Part shown: piece by piece, positions 53,470 through 63,254 of the stretch
How positions within the stretch are numbered: the first letter of the stretch is position 1
Layout of the letters: every line of letters starts with the position of its first letter
Assembly (NCBI GenBank): GCA_033239005.1
Contig: BSQZ01000074.1
Location: 1,442,027-1,506,026 of the forward strand
Direction: 5' to 3'
Origin: Lamellibrachia satsuma
Taxonomy: Eukaryota; Annelida; Polychaeta; Sabellida; Siboglinidae
DNA: 64,000 bases
The notes under the pieces: generated by a model
The model's input: the letters and a program-made list of their open reading frames with translations, nothing else
What the model was told of the DNA's origin: nothing
Databases searched by the model: none
Translations under genes and position numbers: made by a program

Positions 53470-54003
53470 AAGTAGCCCTAGCTGCAGTTTGTAGATATCT
53501 TAAATTTTTAGTAAATTGTTCTGTTTAAATAGCGGTTCAGAGTGAGCGAGGTAATCAGAATTGTTAATGATCCTAACAGCTTTTTTTGCAGCATTCTGAT
53601 CTTGTTAAGTTTTGTAGAGTATGTATTAGCCCATATTAGAGTACAATATTGTAGATGTGGTAGTACTAAAGAACAGTAAATCGTTTTTAAGATGTATGAG
53701 GGAGGAAATGTTTAAGTTTGCAGAGTATGCCAATATTTTGTGCAAGTTTAGTTGCCAGTTTGTTGAACTGCATTGACAAATTTAAGTGTTTGTCTATATA
53801 CACACCAAGAAATTTGGTGAGGTTAACCTGAGGGATGGCCGATCCGTTAATCTGTATTGCTTGAGATGAGATGTACTTTTTATTTACTGATGTAAATATA
53901 ATATAATTAGTTTTTTATATTTATGGAAAGTTTATTTGTGTGAAACCACTGTGCTATTTTATTTATTTTCATTATTAACCTTTTTTATAAGTGAAGTTAA
54001 ATT

Positions 54004-54632
54004 TTAATGTGAATGATACATACTAGTATCATCTGCAAAAAGAGTGAACTTCATAATAGTTGAAGTGTTGCAAAGGTCGTTGATGTAAAGTATAAATAAT
54101 AGTGACCCTAGTATAGAGCCTTGTGGCACACCACACACCACTGTCTTGTGATTTGAATTTACATTGTTGTAAGTGACATTTTGTGTCCTGTGCTCTAGGT
54201 AACTCCTGAACCAAGTAAGTATGTGCCCTCTGATACCATAGCAGTTAAGTTTTTGGAATAGTATATTGTGGTCTATAGTGTTGAAGGCTTTAGATAGATC
54301 AATAAATATACCTATATTGAAGGAGTTACTATCGGTTTCACTTGATATTTTATCTATGAGATTTATTAGAACCATGTAAGTGGAATATTTTTTCCTGAAA
54401 CCGTATTGGACTTCTGATATTATGTGGGACTGGTTGAGAAAGTGTTCGATTCGATTATACATAAGACGTTCCAGAATTTTTGAGAAACGTGGCAGAATTG
54501 AGATTGGTCTATAATTGTAGAAGTTATTCGGATCATTATTTTTATGTATTGGAATTACTTTTGGTATTTTTAATTGATGTGGTACCACTCCAGTAGAAAA
54601 AGAGAAGTTGTCGTGCAAAGCCAAGGCAAAGC
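54004..54632 (-). pseudogene. LINE reverse-transcriptase core (broken)
   Basis: Within a 227-codon frame (54,004-54,687) the polymerase blocks are in order: FSTGVVPHQLKIPKVIPIHK, then YRPISILPRFSKILE (residues 60-73), QYGFRKKYST, IDLSKAFNTIDHNIL (129-143), GVPQGSILGSLLFILYINDL (186-205) and FADD (217-220). The two catalytic aspartates of FADD and the Asp of IDLSKAF are present. The first 20 or so residues of the frame do not look like LINE sequence and mark the truncation point. The frame stops just after FADDTSMYHSH, where the thumb should begin. Function would be target-primed reverse transcription of the element RNA in the nucleus; this copy cannot make a full protein. Confidence 0.93.
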
Positions 54633-55071
54633 AGAGCTTTTTGTGAGTTTGCCACATTGTATCACCTCGCATGAGATAAATAATCATAAAAATAAAATGT
54701 TAACGTACATATGCCAATGATAATTGTTGTAATTCACTAATTGCTACACACGCACTTCGGACTTCTGATGCTGTCAACCGAGTTACACTCGCGCTGCACA
54801 AAATTGATACCTCGTCCCCAGTTGAACTCGTGTTAGAGACGTCTTGTGGCGTCCTGTCTTGTGTAGAATACTGGCCGACACTCCTAAATCTAAGCAGTCA
54901 AACGGTCTTGTGTGCACATGGAGTGATTGCTGCGGTTCATGGTCGCTTCGGGGACGTTTGTATTTCTGCTTCGACAGCAAAGTTCGTGGACGCTTCGGCG
55001 ACACCAGCCCCAGCCCAGGCTCCTAGAATCTAGGCACTTCAACAAAATGCGCTGTCTCGCTCGTTCCGAAT
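54633..55071. other. Moderately GC-rich DNA, nothing recognised
   Basis: Several overlapping frames of 60-73 codons occur on both strands between 54,783 and 55,096, and none resembles a protein family. It separates the LINE from the minisatellite module. Confidence 0.45.
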
Positions 55072-55512
55072 GAGGCGCTGTAGGCATAGCGGACAAAATG
55101 GGTGATGAAACGGCAAAACCTGTCTAGCTCTGCGAGAACCGTCGAGTTCTGGCTGCGATATTGATCGAGTTCTAGCTGCGAGAACCGTCGAGTTCTGGCT
55201 GCGATATTGATTGAGTTCTAGCTGCGAGAACCGTCGAGTTCTGGCTGCGATATTGATCGAGTTCTAGCTGCGAGAACCGTCGAGTTCTGGCTGCGATATT
55301 AATTGAGTTCTAGCTGCGATATTGATCGAGTTCTGCGAGAACTGTTGAGTTCTGCACGAACCGTCGTGTTCTGCAAGATTGATCAAGTTCTGTGAGAACT
55401 GTCGAGTTCTGCGATAATTGCTGTGTTCTACGAGAACCGTCGAGTCTGGTTACCACTGAAAATAGTGTTGTAGGATGTGCAGTGAAGTAATGCCGCAAAA
55501 AGCATAATATAA
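55072..55512 (+). repeat. Minisatellite module (46-bp unit) adjoining the foldback element
   Basis: The module opens with GCGGACAAAATGGGTGATGA and closes with AAGTAATGCCGCAAAAAGCA. Between them GCGAGAACCGTCGAGTTCTG recurs at 55,132, 55,178, 55,224 and 55,270, exactly 46 bp apart. Each unit is itself two related ~23-bp halves (GCGAGAACCGTCGAGTTCTG and GCGATATTGATCGAGTTCTA). From 55,300 to 55,450 the units become irregular ~20-bp forms. An inverted, much shorter relative lies at 44,088-44,270 next to the related foldback element, so module and element travel together. Confidence 0.88.
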
Positions 55513-55579
55513 TATACTACCTAGATAAACGTGACTAAAAGTTACCATAACAGAGTAATTTATATTTTCAGAATCACTC

Positions 55580-55668
55580 ACAAAGTCATTCTCACAGAGG
55601 ACAATGAATTAATGGAAACGTCTAAATGTTACTAAACGTGAATATTTTAAAAACAATATTGACTATTA
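55580..55668 (+). pseudogene. CR1 3'-coding remnant inside the foldback arm
   Basis: TTCTCACAGAGGACAATGAA and, after a gap, GTGAATATTTTAAAAACAA with TTGAC parallel the CR1 C-terminal coding region at the right edge of the window (minus strand: FSQRTINEW and VNMFKNKVD). The reading is broken here (a TAA falls in place of a Glu or Trp codon). The right arm carries the mirror copy at about 56,475-56,560. Confidence 0.6.
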
Positions 55669-55734
55669 AGACGACAATGTCACAATATGGCCTGCATAAT
55701 ACATAACATATTCAGTCCACCTTTACATGTGAAC

Positions 55735-55804
55735 CGTCGCGACTTAGTGGTAGACCGTTCGCTTTATGCTTAGAAGGTCATTGTTTCAATCCGCGGTATG
55801 TCCG
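55735..55804 (+). pseudogene. tRNA-derived segment, left arm
   Basis: GACTTAGTGGTAGACCG (A-box/D-arm region), then GTTCGCTTTATGC and AAGGTC, then TTTCAATCC (B-box-like, one mismatch to GWTCRANNC), in tRNA order and spacing. The acceptor stem does not pair well, so it is a tRNA-derived repeat rather than a tRNA gene. Confidence 0.6.
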
Positions 55805-56063
55805 ACTGAAATCTTTTGTTTCTCGCTTAATGTTATTATTATTATTATTTTATAAATTATATTTAGTGCAATATTCGCTTTTGTTTAATTTCGCTGATTG
55901 GAAATACATGTATGGTACTAATTATTTCTAAGTGTGGCTTAGCATCGGCTAAGCAACTATTACTAAACTGGTTATGACATTAAACAGCAAATATGATGTG
56001 CAGCCGGTCAAACTTTTTACCTTTTTCTCACCGACATTGCTACTTTTCATTGCCCGTCATAAC

Positions 56064-56180
<117 letters not shown>

Positions 56181-56344
56181 TGGTCATAACCAGTTTAGTT
56201 GTTTAGTCGCTACTAAGCCACTCTTAAAAATAATTAGTACCACAGTGAAATTAAACAAAAGCGAATATTGCACTAAATATAATTGATAAATAATATAATA
56301 AGATAATAATAATAAGAACATTAAATGAGAAAAAAAAATAATTG

Positions 56345-56413
56345 GACATACTACGGATTGAACTGGGGACCTTCCACATATAAAGCAGACGGTCTACCGC
56401 TAAGCTGCGACGG
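56345..56413 (-). pseudogene. tRNA-derived segment, right arm
   Basis: On the minus strand CAGCTTAGCGGTAGACCG is followed by CTGCTTTATATGTGGAAGGT and AGTTCAATCC, which is a perfect B-box match (GTTCAATCC). This is the best preserved of the three tRNA-like copies. Its layout resembles a tRNA-Ala-type gene up to the T-arm, with a degraded anticodon region and no paired acceptor stem. It could still recruit TFIIIC. Confidence 0.65.
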
Positions 56414-56642
56414 TTCACATGTAAAGTGCACTGAATTCGTTGTGTATTCTGCAGGCCGTGTTGTGACATTGTCGTCTTAATTGTCAATATTGTTTTTAAA
56501 ATGTTCACATTGGTAACATTTACAGACATTTTTCCATTAATTTATTATCCTCTGTGAGTGATTCATGAAAATATATGAAATATAAATAACTCTTGTTTGG
56601 TAACTTTTAGCCACTTTATTTGGGTAGTATATTAATTATTAA

Positions 56643-56830
56643 AAAAATTTTTTTTTAATATTTGTAAAATGGTTGCAATAAATTATTGAACTACAAAAAG
56701 ATATTTTGTGGCAAGCTGCCACTGGACATAATTTGTGTATAAACATATAGTTATACCTCTCAACACCAAGTTGCAAGATTTTGTTTGTAACCTAATATAT
56801 TATGTGAATTTTCACACTTATCTTAATGGG
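56643..56830. other. AT-rich spacer
   Basis: A/T runs directly outside the right end of the foldback element, otherwise featureless. Confidence 0.5.
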
Positions 56831-57500
56831 GGCTGGGGGTATGGAAAACAATTTAACAATATGTTGGCTTTGTGTGCTAATTAGGTAATTAGCTTGACTT
56901 AAATTAATTGCATTAATTGAATTATTATTAATGATAAATGACTTGGTGATGTATAATTATGATCCTAATTAATGTGTTTTGAAACCCTGAACAAATTATT
57001 AAAATATATGTAAAAAAGTTAAGGCATTAATATTAAATTACTGGGTGATGTATATGTATTACCCTAATTAATGTTTGTAAACTCTGAACACCTTATACAA
57101 ATACCTTCATAATAATGGAATGTATGGCCTTTTGTTGAAATGTGTCAGTCTGTTGACTTTGCGCACTAATTAGCCAAAACTGACTGTTTATTGCATAAGT
57201 TGAGATATGGAATGACTGTGTAATGTATATGTGTGACCCCAATTACTGTATTTACAAACCCTGAGCAAATTATATAAATATCTTCATAATCACGGAAGTT
57301 ATGGTTTTTTATTAAAATGTGTCAGTCTGTTGACTTTGTGTGCTAATTAGCCATTGTTGACTTATTAATTCCGTTAATTAAGTTACTATTAATGCTAAAA
57401 ATGACCGTGTGATGTATATTTATGATCCTAATTAATGTGTTTTGAAACCCTGAACAAATTATTAAAATATCTATACAAATAAAAAAGTTATGGCATTAAA
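56831..57500. repeat. Degenerate tandem repeat, period about 175-190 bp
   Basis: A block of the form TGATGTATATNTATGAYCCTAATTAATGTG, then AAACCCTGAACAAATTAT, recurs at about 56,948, 57,047, 57,222 and 57,411. The second block, TGTTGACTTTGTGTGCTAATTAG, recurs at about 56,862, 57,150 and 57,332. The second copy is shortened. Roughly three and a half copies remain, about 75-80% alike by eye. The sequence is AT-rich and non-coding. Confidence 0.75.
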
Positions 57501-58080
57501 AATGTTATTGAAAGAAAACACAAAAATGAGAGTATTTTCTCTGTATACAAAGTACAAAAATTCTTCGAAGTATTAAAAGTGTAATATCTTTGGATCTAAT
57601 GAAAAATATATTCTAATAACATAAACAGTTCTGGGTTCCTGGGGATGTTACCTTTAACGTAAATGAAATTATTTGTTGAAGTACGTACCCTTTTGGCTGC
57701 AAGATTTTTGGACGCTTTGGCAGTGCAATAGATGTGTAATATAGCATTATTTTTAAGACCAGCACAATTACCTATGAAGCACTTTCAAGTTTCATCCAAG
57801 CAACCAGCATATTTGCATTTACTGCTCACTCCTGCAAGACAACCTAGACAACTTTGATCATCTATAGTCACCGGTGTCAAAGTCAACCCATTCCAAAATT
57901 CAACCAAAGCTAATAAATATGTGTCAGCTTTTCACTCAAAGCAACTTTTTAAATAATTTGTTTGCATTGAATTGATGAACTAACTGTCAGTGAATTGGTA
58001 TATTGGTATATATTTTTTTCAAAAACGGCATATTCTATTAAGACTAAGTAGGTTGGAGTTGATGCCAGTATAATTCCAAT
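57501..58080. other. No recognised feature
   Basis: AT-rich DNA without protein-like frames or clear repeats. Confidence 0.5.
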
Positions 58081-58330
58081 GTATTTTTAGTTCCGAGTGC
58101 TTTTTCAGTTGCTGCACCAACTCTGTGGAACTCATTCCTTGTTGTTAAGTACGTAGGAAATATGACATTTCGCAGTAAACTAAAAACCCACCTACTTAAA
58201 CTTGGTAGGGTGGTCACATGTGTCGGTGACAGGTGGCGAATTGGCCCCACCTTTGTAGGCAAAGTCAATCGCCCTACAATGTTTTTCTATCTGGGTGTTG
58301 CTACTTGTACGGCGAAGATCTCGCTCGGCC
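58081..58330 (+). pseudogene. LINE ORF2 C-terminal relic
   Basis: The plus-strand frame from 58,081 reads PSAFSVAAPTLWNSFLVV, then FRSKLKTHLLKLG. This is the conserved C-terminal signature of L2/CR1-like LINE proteins (pattern SVAAPTLWNSLP followed by FKSLLKTHLF). The segment between the two blocks is shortened. Upstream polymerase sequence is absent. The part up to about 58,330 (ending GGCCGAAACGTAAG) may be the 3' UTR of the same insertion. It is a different subfamily from the CR1 copies at 48.9 and 63.9 kb. Confidence 0.75.
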
Positions 58331-58918
58331 GAAACGTAAGTATTTTCATGAAACGTGAAACCTTACAAAAACGCCATAAACAGAGCAATAAACACGTATT
58401 TCGTGTCTGTATGCATTCTTATATGTATATCACTAAAGTTACCTGACAATAACCATGTAAAAGTGTGAAATTATTACCTTTTTGTCAGAACGCATGTGCT
58501 TGTCAAGGTTTGTATATAACCGGATGTTGTTGTGAGCGAGAATAGCATGCGGGATTTCCATAGATCTATATAAGGTCACGCTAAGAATTGCCGTCTGCTG
58601 GCCATAGAGTTACATCATTAATAATGCCCCTATAAACTATTAACTTACTAACGGGTGTTTTATTTATTTCTGTGCTGCTGGCCCATTCTGGCCTAATTCT
58701 ACACGAAATCGCGTTTGATCATGTGACCCAGAGGCAACATCACGTGCACAGTATGGCGGCTAATTGTGAAATGTTTTCTGTGTCACCGATAAAAGTACTC
58801 ATAAGTAATTATTTGGAGCACATTTCTTCAGTTTCTTGACGCCCAATCGTCGGTTGTATGTCACGGAATACACAGGTGAAACGGTTAGTGCGTATCGGTT
58901 TTAAAACTTAAGTCATTA
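58331..58918. other. No recognised feature
   Basis: Mixed DNA. The frame running on from the LINE relic to 58,446 loses protein-like character after about 58,200. Confidence 0.45.
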
Positions 58919-58944
58919 GTTCCGTAGCCAAATGGCTACGGAAC
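58919..58944. repeat. Perfect hairpin GTTCCGTAGCC-AAAT-GGCTACGGAAC
   Basis: An 11-bp perfect inverted repeat with a 4-base loop, immediately followed by a second small one (GCCAAAATGGC). Confidence 0.85.
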
Positions 58945-58980
58945 TGCCAAAATGGCGCTTTAGCAAATGCCCCTCCGGCC

Positions 58981-59011
58981 TTTCGCCCCAGAGACGAAAA
59001 GCGGGGCGAAA
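58981..59011. repeat. Hairpin TTTCGCCCC/GGGGCGAAA before a T run
   Basis: Nine-base inverted arms with a 13-base loop, followed by TTTTTT. It lies 37 bases after the hairpin at 58,919-58,944. In a bacterium this would be read as an intrinsic terminator. In this context it is more likely part of a small structured repeat or the end of a transposon. Confidence 0.7.
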
Positions 59012-59199
59012 TTTTTTGCCTACCACCTTTGTAGTTATTCCAGTTAGAGCTAGTGTATTTTTAAGCAGGTAGTTGTATTCATAGACTGCGTGACAGCATG
59101 TAGGGCATTATGCTATTTGGTTTAAGGGTGTTCTATGTCAATAGTAATGCCATTGTTTCTTTTATTTGTTCCAGGAATACTGCTACTGCTTTATGTGTT

Positions 59200-59285
59200 G
59201 AAATGTGGGCTCTATTGAACCCGACGTCCAGGAGGCTCGCATCAGGCGTAGTCAGCCTGTCGTTGGGTTGTGGAGCCCACATTTC
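59200..59285. repeat. Inverted repeat GAAATGTGGGCTC with inner stem
   Basis: GAAATGTGGGCTC (59,200-59,212) faces its exact complement (59,273-59,285). Pairing continues imperfectly inwards (AACCCGACG against CGTTGGGTT), and an inner AGGCT/AGCCT stem lies in the loop. The whole 86-base unit could fold as one long branched hairpin. Confidence 0.75.
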
Positions 59286-59798
59286 TTTGTTTTAAATTTC
59301 TTTGAAAGTGGGTTTACATTTAATCCCCACAATAAACGTCATTCATTTGGCCTTTTCGTATCCCTATACATTTGCAAAGCGCGTCCACTCCGTATGCTTT
59401 CACAAAACGAAGTGGCTAGTCCAAGTTTGAAATCTTTAGCTAGTGCACGCTGATTGGTTCAAAAGGCAGGCAAACTGGGTCACAGCGTGCGTCACCCAGC
59501 TCGGCTGGAATTAGCATAATAGAATAAATTAGCAATGGACCAATCATTAATTGTATGTGGTGTTGCTTGCATACAAACCCATATGCAACCTTGGCTGTGC
59601 CAACGTCGCATATTCCCATTTACATCAATTTAATATTAAAGTCTAGTAAAGTAAAAACATGCTTTATTACCACATGCATAGGTATTGACTATTTTATATT
59701 ATTCACATTTGAAATAGGCCTAAGCATTAAATCAGGTGTTTTCTATTCATTTACAAAATAGCATTTGCATTTGACCATATTGGAATAATTGTATTCAC
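59286..59798. other. No recognised feature
   Basis: Unique-looking DNA with no supported gene. Confidence 0.45.
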
Positions 59799-59822
59799 AT
59801 TCAAATACTAAAGTATTTGAAT
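59799..59822. repeat. Perfect 11-bp inverted repeat ATTCAAATACT/AGTATTTGAAT
   Basis: The arms are separated by two A bases, and part of the arm recurs at 59,836-59,845. AT-rich palindrome, possible binding site or small MITE end. Confidence 0.7.
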
Positions 59823-59857
59823 TCGATTTATTTTTTCAAATACTTTGAAATTGGCGT

Positions 59858-60005
59858 CAGCAGTGATACCACTTTGACGAAATTGCTCTCATGTCGAACC
59901 GACCAAAAATCGCTGCTGAAGCGACTAAATTGTCCTGCCGATGAGACCAAGAAAGTTTGGTCGCGTTGGCTAGCCGAAGAGCTGCAGAAGAACTTAGTGG
60001 GTTAA
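59858..60005 (+). CDS. Possible coding exon of unknown function (speculative)
   Basis: A frame ending at TAA 60,003-60,005 reads SSDTTLTKLLSCRTDQK, then CPADETKKVWSRWLAEELQK. Its composition (Lys, Glu, Leu, Trp mix) and higher GC than the AT-rich flanks look coding-like. GTCAGCAG at about 59,852-59,859 after a T-rich stretch could serve as an acceptor. There is no in-frame ATG, no recognisable domain, and no polyadenylation signal close by. A domesticated transposon fragment is as likely as a host exon. Confidence 0.2.
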
Positions 60006-60760
60006 TTAATTAGAGCTTGATTAAATTGTTTGGGTTCGGTGATGCTGGTTATTGCGTATCGTAGTGTGTTCAAATCCTGGGAAAATTTATAACACTAGTG
60101 CGACACATCGGTGACTTTATTGTCTTTAAAGACACAACACCTCTCACGTTATCAGACAAAACTGTACGCAATGTAATACTAGTAGTAAGGGAAGTTATCG
60201 ACACCGTGAGTTTTAATTTATATTTAATGCGATGCCATTGCATCTTGTTTTCGGTGGTTCTCTGCTGGGGTATTTCTTTTGTTGTGGACGGGACATTGAG
60301 ATATTTCTTCCATTAAACTGTAAATAAGATTTTTAAATAAAAAAGTTAATTTATTGATTATCAATCATATTGAACAAATATTTGTTTATTTTACATTGAC
60401 TATAATCATAGTACTGCCTGTTAGGTGGCTTTTAGTGGTGGTGTGTTCAGAAAGTTCAGCAAAACGTGTCATCGCAGAGCCCTGTTTAGACGGGGTGCCT
60501 AATAACTGCTTATTACTGTTCATTGCAGCTGACATAGACCACCTATGATAAAAGTGTGCGTGTGCCTGTAAAATGTCATAACTGTCCCAAATGTGATATT
60601 CACCGGGATTCACGGAAAAGATATTTGAATATATTTCATCATTCATTTACTAACATTACTAGACAGTGTTTCGGCTTCGTTAGCCTCCGCTAGTAACGTA
60701 CAGCACTCCTAAAAGTGAAATCTCCACGTGCAACGAAATAAACAATTCATTGTATTGTGG
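60006..60760. other. No recognised gene; 14-bp palindrome at 60,121
   Basis: TGTCTTTAAAGACA (60,121-60,134) is a perfect palindrome. Otherwise there are only short frames of ordinary composition. Confidence 0.5.
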
Positions 60761-60776
60761 GCCGCTAGATGGCGAC
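60761..60776 (+). promoter_or_regulatory. CTCF-like motif GCCGCTAGATGGCGAC
   Basis: GCCGCTAGATGGCGAC resembles the CTCF core consensus (CCACTAGRGGGCGC type), with the TAGATGGCG core kept. It stands out as a GC-rich island in AT-rich DNA. CTCF is conserved across bilaterians, but a single match is weak evidence. Confidence 0.25.
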
Positions 60777-61425
60777 GTCCGTGCAGTGATCAACTGATCT
60801 ACTCCACAAATAATGATTTACGGCATTAATGTTTTATATTTAGGGTCAGGTGAAGGGTGAACCAAATGATTTACAAACATAAATACACGTAAATTCTGTA
60901 TTTTATTTATATGTTTACATAGTCTAGCAAGATCCTTAAAATAGAAAATACCAAGCAAGCATGTGACAAATCAATACTTGGTCATATTGCAACAGTGAGC
61001 ATTTTTAAATTAGCTTGTTTAATTGATTAATTGCACATGTATCAACATAACCACAGTCCCATTTGTGCAATTTGATGCATGACTTGGTGGCGACATTCTG
61101 AAGACAAATTATTTTCAACAATGTATACTTTACTTGCGTGAGTTGTAAAATACAAGTATATACGTTAAATATTTTATTAGTATATTTTAAACTCATTTTT
61201 TATGGTACATAATGTTATATAAATGGTTAAATGTCACCAGCAGTTGTTTTCTTGTTGTTGACCTATTTAGCAGTACTTATACAGGCACCTTGTAAACAAT
61301 ACATAATTTCCATTACATATTACTTAGTGCTCAATAAAAATTCAAAGGTATTTCATCGCATCAACATGCATCACACACTGTGTGTATCCATTTTATTTCC
61401 TATGTAGCCATGCATGATACAACTT
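60777..61425. other. AT-rich DNA, nothing recognised
   Basis: No supported coding, RNA or repeat feature. Confidence 0.5.
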
Positions 61426-61470
61426 TATCATCATCATTATCATCATTATCATCATCATCATCATCATCAT
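61426..61470. repeat. (ATC)n microsatellite
   Basis: About 15 ATC units with three ATT variants. Confidence 0.95.
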
Positions 61471-61859
61471 GTGGTGCCATCTACTCTTGGAAGGTCAGCT
61501 ATCGTGTCTCTCCATGTGGCTCTTACAATGAACTTCATCTTCCTCTTGGACCGTGTAAAATAAAAAAATGTTCAGTGAATTAAAAAAGTTGATGTCTCAA
61601 AATTTGCCTAAATTTTAACCATTGAATAAGTAGCTATGTCTAAGCACTTCTGCAAAAGAACTAAACGTTTACATGCAGATTGTGTCTGTAGAACCCTATG
61701 ATGTGAATGGATGTAAAAACGCACCCATTATTTTTATCTGTTTTCAGGTGGTTCTAACTTGAAAAGTTTACAAACTATATATCTGAAATTTGATCAACAT
61801 GTAGAAATATTAATATAGATTATATGAGCACAATATTAAAGGATGATTTGGCAAAGGAT

Positions 61860-62350
61860 AATGGGTATACTGGGTGCATAGAAATGGAAAAGAACATTTT
61901 ATAAAACTTCCCAGAACGATTTCAGCAGTCTGTATTTCATTGTTGTGTTACAGTACAATGCCCAAATTGCTCGCATCTATTATCAGGTATGCTGGCAATA
62001 AACAGTTAAATTAACTGAGGTGCTACACTTTCAGAATAACTAAGCCTTAAACTTTGACTTTTTTATATGTTACGAATTTCAGCACCCAAAATGAGAATGT
62101 GGGACAAGTCCTATGACCACCAATTTTTAACTGTGCATTATTGGGTAAGCAACATAACAATTTCAGGTTTAATTATTCTGAACGTATAGCAACTAGAAGC
62201 CTACTGAACTAATAGGTTATTAACAGTATCCCTGACAATAGATGGTTGCAATTAGGCCATTGTGCTGTAACACAAAAAATAAATACATGAAATTCTTCTC
62301 ATAAATTTATGAAAAAGTTATTTTCCATTTTCGTATACCCAGAATACACA
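61860..62350. mobile_element. Long imperfect inverted repeat (foldback element)
   Basis: The left arm (about 61,860-62,080) and right arm (about 62,135-62,350) match as inverted copies around a centre near 62,108. TGTGTTACAGTACAAT (61,944) pairs with ATTGTGCTGTAACACA (62,259-62,274), CATCTATTATCAGG with CCCTGACAATAGATGG, GGGTATACTGGG with ATACCCAGAATAC, and TTCAGAATAACTAAG with TTAATTATTCTGAACG. By eye the arms are about 75-80% alike. No protein is encoded. It is unrelated in sequence to the foldback at 55.5-56.6 kb. Confidence 0.75.
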
Positions 62351-63223
62351 TTCAACACATTTCAGATGTGTATCTTGTGAACTTCTGAAGGTAGAAGCAC
62401 CTGAAAACATAAAAGACATAAACTGTGTCTTACCATCAACCATTCCCTCCAAAATGTCCCTTTAAATTCCTTCTTGTCAGATAATGTGGCCAAAACCACT
62501 TCAACAACACATACAACACAATGTGTGTGTAGCTTATGGAAAAGTCTTTATACGGTGCATAAATTCTATCGTATTTAAGTCTTTAAAACACAGTCCCATA
62601 TAATGTGGTAACATTAAAAAAATCTTTCAATGTTTGCAATTTTGATGCAGGCAAAATAATGATGCTACATTTGTATGGTAATCACCAGTACATTTACATA
62701 AATGTAAGATGGCACAATATACCTATTACACTGGAAAACTACTTAAATTGACTAGAAACAAACAAGAAGCAAACGCAATGTTGAATGTATTTGTGAATGT
62801 CGTGTAGGTTTGGCCAAGGTGTCATTAGTTTGTATCACAGGCATACAACTGAATGGCATTTAATAAATGCCTGTGCAAAGATTAATGCAAGACATCATCA
62901 TTCAAATCTTATTTTAGACTCTGTAGAATGCAAATACATCCCTACACCTTGTGTGATGAATAATGAGTGAACTGAAAGAGTATAACAATATTTCGTACAG
63001 CAAGTTTTGGACAAAGATTTCGTCACAGAAACAATAAAACTTTTTAAAATAACTTTTCAATAGTAAATAAAAAAGGAGGCATAGACAAAAAAGGAAGTGG
63101 GCGGGGACGAGAAACTAGTTTCTTTTTTATTAGGCCTGATCACATTATTTTATGTCATGTTTTGCATTTTGACGTTTTGCCATCTTAGTGTCTGCTAAAA
63201 AAAATGGCTAAACAAAATCTCAT
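62351..63223. other. No recognised feature
   Basis: AT-rich DNA without protein-like frames. Confidence 0.5.
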
Positions 63224-63254
63224 TTGGCTAAAGAAAATTTTAAACTTTAGCCAA
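63224..63254. repeat. Hairpin TTGGCTAAAG/CTTTAGCCAA
   Basis: Ten-base perfect arms with an A/T loop. The word GGCTAAA recurs at 63,206 and 63,257, so this is a small cluster of the same motif in both orientations. Confidence 0.75.

Larger units (their letters stand above)
52690..54632 (-). mobile_element. 5'-truncated LINE (CR1/Jockey group) with 3' UTR and (ATTG)n tail
   Basis: On the minus strand the element runs from reverse-transcriptase coding sequence at about 54,632 to a 3' terminus at about 52,692. There AATAAACTCAC is followed by four ATTG units, a short-repeat tail typical of CR1/L2-type LINEs. Coding order: fingers and palm (54,004-54,630), a broken thumb region with several frameshifts and stops (53,470-54,003; readable pieces include SLVLPHLQYC and LQKKAVRIINNSDY), and an intact C-terminal stretch (53,203-53,469). 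About 500 bases of 3' UTR follow, ending near CCCCTTGGGGTTTCCAG. The endonuclease domain and ORF1 are missing. The frame breaks make it immobile. Confidence 0.92.

Noticed and set aside
54783..55096. Overlapping frames of 60-73 codons on both strands
   Set aside because: No family resemblance, no splice signals, and both strands are equally open, as expected for GC-richer non-coding DNA.
58981..59020. Bacterial-type intrinsic terminator (GC hairpin plus T run)
   Set aside because: The genomic context is eukaryotic. I kept it only as a hairpin.
60030..60085. tRNA gene suggested by GTGTTCAAATCC
   Set aside because: The T-arm stem does not pair, and no A-box or acceptor stem lies at the right spacing.
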